From Actinomycetales bacterium (GTDB lineage: Bacteria > Actinomycetota > Actinomycetes > S36-B12), in contig WGLX01000010.1 of assembly GCA_016125355.1 (NCBI GenBank), forward strand, positions 62,001 through 126,000: a stretch of DNA of 64,000 nt, written 5' to 3'. Of the stretch, positions 59,259 through 64,000 are shown one piece after another. The notes under the pieces were generated by a model that was not told the DNA's origin, made no database searches, and was given only the letters and a program-made list of their open reading frames with translations. The first letter of the stretch is position 1, and each line of letters begins with the position of its first letter. Made by a program: the position numbers and the translations under genes.

Positions 59259-61919
59259 ATGGCCAGCCCCCGGGTCCTCCTCCTTGACGGTCACTCCCTG
59301 GCCTACCGCGCGTTCTACGCGCTGCCGGTGGAGAACTTCTCCACGACGACGGGCCAGCCCACCAATGCGGTCTTCGGGTTCACCTCGATGCTGATCAACG
59401 TCCTGCGCGACGAGCAGCCGACGCACGTGGTCGTGGCCTTCGATGTCTCACGGCAGACGTTCCGCACGGAGGAGTTCCCCGACTACAAGGCGACCCGGTC
59501 GAAGTCGCCCGATGAGTTCAAGGGGCAGGTCGAGCTCATCAAGGAGATCCTGGCGGCGCTGGGCATTCCCGTTCTCGCCGTCGACGGCTACGAGGCCGAC
59601 GACATCATCGCCACGCTCACCGGCCGGGCGCGCAGTCAGGACTGGGACGTCGCGATCGTCACGGGCGACCGTGACGCCTTCCAACTGGTGGACGACCGCG
59701 TCACGGTCCTCTACCCCAAGAAGGGCGTCAGCGACCTCGCGCGCATGACCCCGGCCGCCGTCGAGGAGAAGTACGGGCTCAGCCCGGCGCAGTATCCGGA
59801 CTTCGCGGCCCTGCGAGGCGACCCGAGCGACAACCTGCCGGGCATCCCGGGGGTGGGGGAGAAGACCGCCACCAAGTGGATTCGCGAGTTCGGCTCCCTC
59901 GCCGGCCTGGTCGACCACGTGGACGAGGTCACGGGCAAGGTCGGCGACGCCCTGCGGGTGGCCCTGCCGCAGGTGCTGGTCAACCGGCGGCTCACGAGCC
60001 TGGTCGCGGACGTCCCGGTGGACCTGGACTTCGGCGACGCCGAGCTGACCCCGTGGGACCGGCAGGCCATCGACCAGCTGTTCGACACCCTCCAGTTCCG
60101 GGCCCTGCGCGAGCGGCTCGAGAAGGTGCGTCCCGGAGGCGGGGACGAGCCGGTGCCGGCGACGGAGAGCGGCCAGCCCCTGGCCACCCGGACACTGCTC
60201 GCGCCCGAGGCGGGACCGTGGCTGGCGGCGGTCGAGGGAGTCGCCGCGGTCGCGGCGGCCGGGACCTGGGGTCGGGGCACGGGGGAGATCACGGCGCTCG
60301 CCATCGTCGACGGTCGTGGGGAGGTCGGATACCTCGACCTCATCGACGAGTCGGTGCGCGAGCTCGCGCTCGACTGGCTCGCAGACCCGAGTGCCGCCAA
60401 GGACCTCCATGACGCCAAGGGGCCGGCACTCGCCCTGACCGCCTCGGGTCGGCGCCTCGCCGGACTGCGCGTCGACACCGCCCTCGCCGCCTACCTGGAC
60501 GCCCCGGGCGCCCGCGGCTACGGGCTCTCCGATGTCGCACAGCGGGTCCTCGGCGTGAGTGTCGACGTCGAGGGCGCCAGTGACCAGCTCATGCTGGACA
60601 CGGGCGAGGAGGCCGCGGAGGCACTGGCCCGCCAGGCCACCGTCATCCGCGACCTGGCTGAGGCCCTGAGCGCACGACTCGACGCTCAGCATGTCCGGCC
60701 CCTGCTGGATGACCTGGAGATCCCCCTCGTGCCGCTCCTCGCGGAGATGGAGCACGACGGCATCGCCGTCGACCTGCCTGGGCTGCGGGAGCTCTCGGAC
60801 GAGTTCGGTGCCGACATGCGTCGCGCCGAGGAGGAGGCCCACCGACTCGTCGGTCGACCGTTCAACCTCGGCTCGCCCAAGCAGCTGCAGGAGATCCTCT
60901 TCGGCGAGCGCAACCTGCCCAAGACGAAGAGGATCAAGACCGGCTACACCACGGATGCCGAGGCCCTGCAGCAGCTCTACGCGCAGACCGAGGACCCGCT
61001 GCTGGAGCAGCTGCTGGCCTGGCGTGACCGCTCCAAGCTGCGGCAGACCGTGGATGGCCTGATCCCGCTTGCGGACTCGTCGGGCCGGATCCACACGACC
61101 TTCAACCAGATGGTGGCAGCGACCGGTCGGCTCTCGAGTGCCGACCCGAACCTGCAGAACATCCCGATCCGCACCGATGCCGGACGGCGTATCCGGGGCT
61201 GCTTCGTCGTGGGCCAGGGGTTCGAGACCCTGCTGACCGCGGACTACAGCCAGATCGAGATGCGGATCATGGCCCACCTGTCCGAGGACACTGGCCTCAT
61301 CGATGCGTTCCGCTCGGGCGAGGACCTGCACACGACCGTGGCCAGCCGGGTCTTCGGCGTCGACCCCGGCGCGGTGGATGCCGAGATGCGGCGACGGATC
61401 AAGGCCATGTCGTACGGACTTGCCTACGGCCTCAGCGCCTACGGGCTGTCGCAGCAGTTGGACATCACGCCGGATGAGGCGCGCCGGCTCATGGACGACT
61501 ACTTCGAGCGGTTCGGCGGAGTCCGCGACTACCTCGCCGAGGTCGTCGAGCGCGCGCGGGCCGAGGGCTTCACCGAGACCATGATGGGCCGGCGCCGCTA
61601 CCTGCCCGATCTCAACAGCGAGAACCGCCAACGCCGGGAGATGGCCGAGCGCATGGCGCTCAACGCGCCCATCCAGGGCTCGGCTGCCGACATCGTGAAG
61701 GTCTCCATGCTCCGTCTGGCGGACGGCCTCCGGGAGGCCCGCATGAGCAGCCGGCTGCTGCTCCAGGTGCATGACGAGCTCGTGCTCGAGGTGTCGCCGG
61801 GGGAGCGGGATGCCCTCGAGGAGCTGGTGCGCTCCGCCATGGGCGGTGCGGCCGACCTGGCGGTGCCCCTCGACGTGTCGGTCGGCTCGGGCCCGTCCTG
61901 GGAGGCCGCGGCCCACTAG
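59259..61919 (+). CDS. polA: DNA polymerase I
   Basis: This 886-residue repair polymerase has a 5'-nuclease domain (1 to ~290; LLLDGHSLAYRAFYA and GVGEKTATKWI). The middle domain (about 300-490) lacks the acidic proofreading motifs, so 3'-5' exonuclease activity is probably absent. The polymerase domain has motif A DYSQIEMRI, O-helix RRRIKAMSYGLAYGLSAYGL and motif C LLQVHDELVLEV. Tyr719 occupies the position of E. coli Phe762. A Tyr here is known from mycobacterial Pol I and T7 polymerase and goes with weak discrimination against dideoxynucleotides. It is divergent from the thioesterase gene. Confidence 0.96.
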   Translation: MASPRVLLLDGHSLAYRAFYALPVENFSTTTGQPTNAVFGFTSMLINVLRDEQPTHVVVAFDVSRQTFRTEEFPDYKATRSKSPDEFKGQVELIKEILAALGIPVLAVDGYEADDIIATLTGRARSQDWDVAIVTGDRDAFQLVDDRVTVLYPKKGVSDLARMTPAAVEEKYGLSPAQYPDFAALRGDPSDNLPGIPGVGEKTATKWIREFGSLAGLVDHVDEVTGKVGDALRVALPQVLVNRRLTSLVADVPVDLDFGDAELTPWDRQAIDQLFDTLQFRALRERLEKVRPGGGDEPVPATESGQPLATRTLLAPEAGPWLAAVEGVAAVAAAGTWGRGTGEITALAIVDGRGEVGYLDLIDESVRELALDWLADPSAAKDLHDAKGPALALTASGRRLAGLRVDTALAAYLDAPGARGYGLSDVAQRVLGVSVDVEGASDQLMLDTGEEAAEALARQATVIRDLAEALSARLDAQHVRPLLDDLEIPLVPLLAEMEHDGIAVDLPGLRELSDEFGADMRRAEEEAHRLVGRPFNLGSPKQLQEILFGERNLPKTKRIKTGYTTDAEALQQLYAQTEDPLLEQLLAWRDRSKLRQTVDGLIPLADSSGRIHTTFNQMVAATGRLSSADPNLQNIPIRTDAGRRIRGCFVVGQGFETLLTADYSQIEMRIMAHLSEDTGLIDAFRSGEDLHTTVASRVFGVDPGAVDAEMRRRIKAMSYGLAYGLSAYGLSQQLDITPDEARRLMDDYFERFGGVRDYLAEVVERARAEGFTETMMGRRRYLPDLNSENRQRREMAERMALNAPIQGSAADIVKVSMLRLADGLREARMSSRLLLQVHDELVLEVSPGERDALEELVRSAMGGAADLAVPLDVSVGSGPSWEAAAH

Positions 61920-62082
61920 CTCGTTTCTCCCACGTAGTGGGACAAATGAGAGGTAGATCGGACATTCCGGGCGCTCTACATCGTTTCTCCCCGTCGTGGG
62001 CATCGCGGCGATTGGGGCCACCACGGTGAAAGCGGAGAAAGAGGACAATTGCCCCGGATTAGGAACAGCGGAGGCGGCCCGG

Positions 62083-62088
62083 TAGCCT
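62083..62088 (+). promoter_or_regulatory. Possible -10 hexamer of rpsA
   Basis: TAGCCT lies 67 nt before the rpsA ATG. The 236-nt gap after polA also holds two copies of TCGTTTCTCC (61921-61930 and 61981-61990) and one inverted GGAGAAA near 62035, with no coding potential. Confidence 0.35.
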
Positions 62089-62155
62089 TGTGTGGTTTCG
62101 CGCCCGCGGAACGCGTGCTCCCGCACGTCACTACTACGAAGAGATCCCCTACTTA

Positions 62156-63613
62156 ATGACCACGTCTACGAGTGCAGCACCCGCCCAGGTGGCGGTCAAC
62201 GACATCGGTACCGCCGAGGACTTCATGGCGGCCGTCGATGCCACCATCAAGTACTTCAATGACGGCGACATCGTCGAGGGCACCATCGTCAAGGTGGACC
62301 GCGACGAGGTCCTCCTCGACATCGGCTACAAGACCGAGGGCGTCATCCCCTCCCGTGAGCTGAGCATCAAGCACGATGTCGATCCCAGCGAGGTCGTCTC
62401 CGTGGGTGACCACGTCGAGGCCCTCGTCCTCACCAAGGAGGACAAGGAAGGCCGGCTCATCCTCTCCAAGAAGCGCGCGCAGTACGAGCGCGCGTGGGGC
62501 ACGATCGAGAAGATCAAGGACGAGGACGGCGTGGTCGAGGGTTCGGTCATCGAGGTCGTCAAGGGCGGCCTGATCCTGGACATCGGCCTTCGGGGCTTCC
62601 TCCCTGCCTCCCTCGTCGAGATGCGCCGGGTCCGCGACCTGCAGCCGTACGTGGGCAAGACCCTCGAGGCCAAGATCATCGAGCTCGACAAGAACCGCAA
62701 CAACGTGGTCCTGTCCCGCCGTGCCTGGCTCGAGCAGACCCAGAGCGAGGTCCGCCAGACCTTCCTCACCCAGCTGCAGAAGGGCCAGATCCGCAGCGGT
62801 GTCGTCTCCTCGATCGTCAACTTCGGTGCCTTCGTCGATCTCGGCGGGGTGGACGGCCTCGTCCACGTCTCGGAGCTCTCCTGGAAGCACATCGACCACC
62901 CGTCCGAGGTCGTCGAGGTGGGCCAGGAGGTCACCGTCGAGGTGCTCGACGTCGACATGGATCGCGAGCGCGTCTCGCTGTCCCTGAAGGCGACGCAGGA
63001 GGATCCGTGGCAGCACTTCGCCCGGACCCACCAGATCGGCCAGGTCGTGCCCGGCAAGGTCACCAAGCTCGTCCCGTTCGGCGCGTTCGTGCGCGTCGAG
63101 GAGGGCATCGAGGGCCTGGTGCACATCTCCGAGCTCGCCGAGCGTCACATCGAGCTGCCTGAGCAGATCGTCCAGGTCAACGACGACATCTTCGTCCGGG
63201 TCATCGACATCGACCTCGAGCGTCGTCGCATCTCGCTGTCGCTCAAGCAGGCCAACGACTCCGCCGACGGCGTTGCCGGCGAGGAGTTCGACCCCTACCT
63301 GTACGGCATGGCCCCGGCCTTCAACGAGGCGGGCGACTACATCGGTCCCGACGGCTTCGACCCCGAGACCGGCGAGTGGAAGCCCGGCTCCGAGGCACAG
63401 CGCGAGGAGTGGGAGCGGCAGTACGCCGAGGCCCATGCGCGGTGGGAGGCCCACCGCAAGCAGGTCGAGGACTCCAAGGCGGCCGAGCAGGCTGCCGCGC
63501 TCGAGTCCGGCGCAGAGATGTCGTCGTACTCCTCGGACTCGAATGAGGGGGCCGGCACGCTGGCGTCCGACGAGGCCCTGCAGGCCCTGCGCGACAAGCT
63601 CACGGGCGAGTAG
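62156..63613 (+). CDS. rpsA: 30S ribosomal protein S1
   Basis: This 485-residue protein has four S1 RNA-binding domains, at about 34-103, 120-185, 206-275 and 291-360. Examples are GDIVEGTIVKVDRDEVLLDIGYK and GQIRSGVVSSIVNFGAFVDLGG. An acidic Glu/Ala/Ser-rich tail of about 100 residues follows. Four repeats, not six as in E. coli, is usual in actinobacteria. ATG 62156 is preferred over the in-frame start at 62090, which would add an unconserved Arg-rich segment. S1 binds mRNA for initiation. Confidence 0.94.
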   Translation: MTTSTSAAPAQVAVNDIGTAEDFMAAVDATIKYFNDGDIVEGTIVKVDRDEVLLDIGYKTEGVIPSRELSIKHDVDPSEVVSVGDHVEALVLTKEDKEGRLILSKKRAQYERAWGTIEKIKDEDGVVEGSVIEVVKGGLILDIGLRGFLPASLVEMRRVRDLQPYVGKTLEAKIIELDKNRNNVVLSRRAWLEQTQSEVRQTFLTQLQKGQIRSGVVSSIVNFGAFVDLGGVDGLVHVSELSWKHIDHPSEVVEVGQEVTVEVLDVDMDRERVSLSLKATQEDPWQHFARTHQIGQVVPGKVTKLVPFGAFVRVEEGIEGLVHISELAERHIELPEQIVQVNDDIFVRVIDIDLERRRISLSLKQANDSADGVAGEEFDPYLYGMAPAFNEAGDYIGPDGFDPETGEWKPGSEAQREEWERQYAEAHARWEAHRKQVEDSKAAEQAAALESGAEMSSYSSDSNEGAGTLASDEALQALRDKLTGE

Positions 63614-63643
63614 CAGCAGCGCACGCACAACAGCACTCCAGGA

Positions 63644-63671
63644 GAGGCTCGGCCCGGATGGGCCGGGCCTC
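63644..63671. terminator. Hairpin terminator after rpsA
   Basis: A 12-bp stem (GAGGCTCGGCCC with GGGCCGGGCCTC, one U-G pair) has a GGAT loop. It lies 30 nt after the rpsA stop and just before the coaE promoter. There is no marked T tract. Confidence 0.75.
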
Positions 63672-63681
63672 TCCTGCGTCC

Positions 63682-63687
63682 TAGGCT
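63682..63687 (+). promoter_or_regulatory. -10 hexamer of a probable leaderless coaE transcript
   Basis: TAGGCT ends 6 nt before ATG 63694, without a ribosome site. Confidence 0.55.
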
Positions 63688-63693
63688 TGATCC

Positions 63694-64000
63694 ATGATCC
63701 GCGTCGGACTCACGGGGGGCATCGGCTCAGGCAAGTCCACGGTGGCCAGGATGCTCGCCGACTGCGGCGCCGCCGTCGTCGACGCGGACCAGATCGCCCG
63801 CGACCTCGTGGAGCCCGGCGGGGAGGCCCTCGCGGAACTGGTGACCGAGTTCGGGCCGCGGATCCTGCAGGCGGACGGCTCCCTCAGCCGGGCCGAGCTG
63901 GCCGCCCTCGCCTTCAGCGACCCCAAGGCCACGGAGCGGCTCAATGCGATCATGCACCCGCTCATCCGGGCAGAGGCGCATCGGCGCCTGGCCGGCTACT
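63694..64000 (+). CDS. coaE: Dephospho-CoA kinase (partial, N-terminus)
   Basis: The first 102 codons reach the right edge of the window. The start MIRVGLTGGIGSGKST is the CoaE P-loop, followed by VVDADQIARDLVEPGG, where the Asp and following residues bind dephospho-CoA. CoaE performs the last step of CoA synthesis. The rpsA-coaE order is standard in actinobacteria. Confidence 0.93.
   Translation, partial: MIRVGLTGGIGSGKSTVARMLADCGAAVVDADQIARDLVEPGGEALAELVTEFGPRILQADGSLSRAELAALAFSDPKATERLNAIMHPLIRAEAHRRLAGY

Noticed and set aside
59448..62126. Minus-strand open frame of 892 codons opposite polA
   Set aside because: It is a mirror frame of polA without domains or a ribosome site.
62090..62155. 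Upstream start for rpsA adding 22 residues
   Set aside because: The extension is Arg-rich and unlike S1 N-termini, and ATG 62156 begins the conserved part.

Overview
The window is one stretch of a high-GC actinobacterial chromosome (class Actinomycetes; the order cannot be fixed from this sequence). Pointers to that group are the frequent GTG starts, very short intergenic gaps with 4-nt start/stop overlaps, a phosphatidylinositol-mannoside set (pgsA, patA-like acyltransferase, pimA), a WS/DGAT acyltransferase, an ANTAR response regulator of the PdtaR type, and the gene order thrS-HIT-(...)-pgsA-acyltransferase-pimA-pdxS-pdxT-yebC-ruvCAB-yajC-secDF-apt-relA. Almost everything is core housekeeping. 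There is no prophage, transposase, CRISPR array or secondary-metabolite cluster.

Layout. 1-5.4 kb: a partial di-iron metallo-beta-lactamase gene, an aromatic-acid-exporter-like membrane protein, tRNA-Cys and tRNA-Gly (minus strand), the folate genes pabB-pabC, a secreted Ig-like repeat protein and tRNA-Val. 5.4-16.6 kb: thrS, a HIT hydrolase, a cupin, a GH63-like glucosidase and an EF-G paralogue (both minus strand), then the PIM cluster. 16.6-28.9 kb: pdxS-pdxT-yebC-WS/DGAT, a LexA/SOS box before ruvC-ruvA-ruvB, yajC-secD-secF, apt and relA, closed by a structured repeat. 28.9-40.6 kb: a DUF349 protein, a membrane-anchored cyclophilin, a glyoxalase-II-like hydrolase, hisS-aspS, a GNAT protein, a HAD hydrolase, rarA and alaS. 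40.6-48.4 kb: ruvX-mltG-aroE, then aroC-aroK-aroB-aroQ, an M24 peptidase, efp and nusB. 48.4-59.2 kb: two paralogous lipoproteins, a small HTH protein, a tRNA-Leu with an adjoining duplicated segment, pdtaR, a livK-like binding protein, a DMT transporter, an unrecognised gene, and livHMGF on the minus strand with a thioesterase. 59.2-64 kb: polA, rpsA and the start of coaE.

The most unusual item is the branched-chain amino-acid-type (Liv) ABC transporter. Its solute-binding lipoprotein (51225-52601) is circularly permuted: the block that normally ends the protein comes first after the signal peptide, and the block that normally begins it comes last. The gene stands apart from livHMGF, and LivH carries an extra exported beta-sandwich-like domain fused to its N-terminus. 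Other items worth checking are a perfect 30-bp inverted repeat with a 28-bp perfect palindrome after relA, a tRNA-Leu(CAA) with a 5-nt class-I-size variable loop, a 46-bp direct repeat that includes the 3' end of that tRNA, and a recurring TAnnnT hexamer 6-7 nt before starts that lack a Shine-Dalgarno sequence, as expected for leaderless mRNAs.
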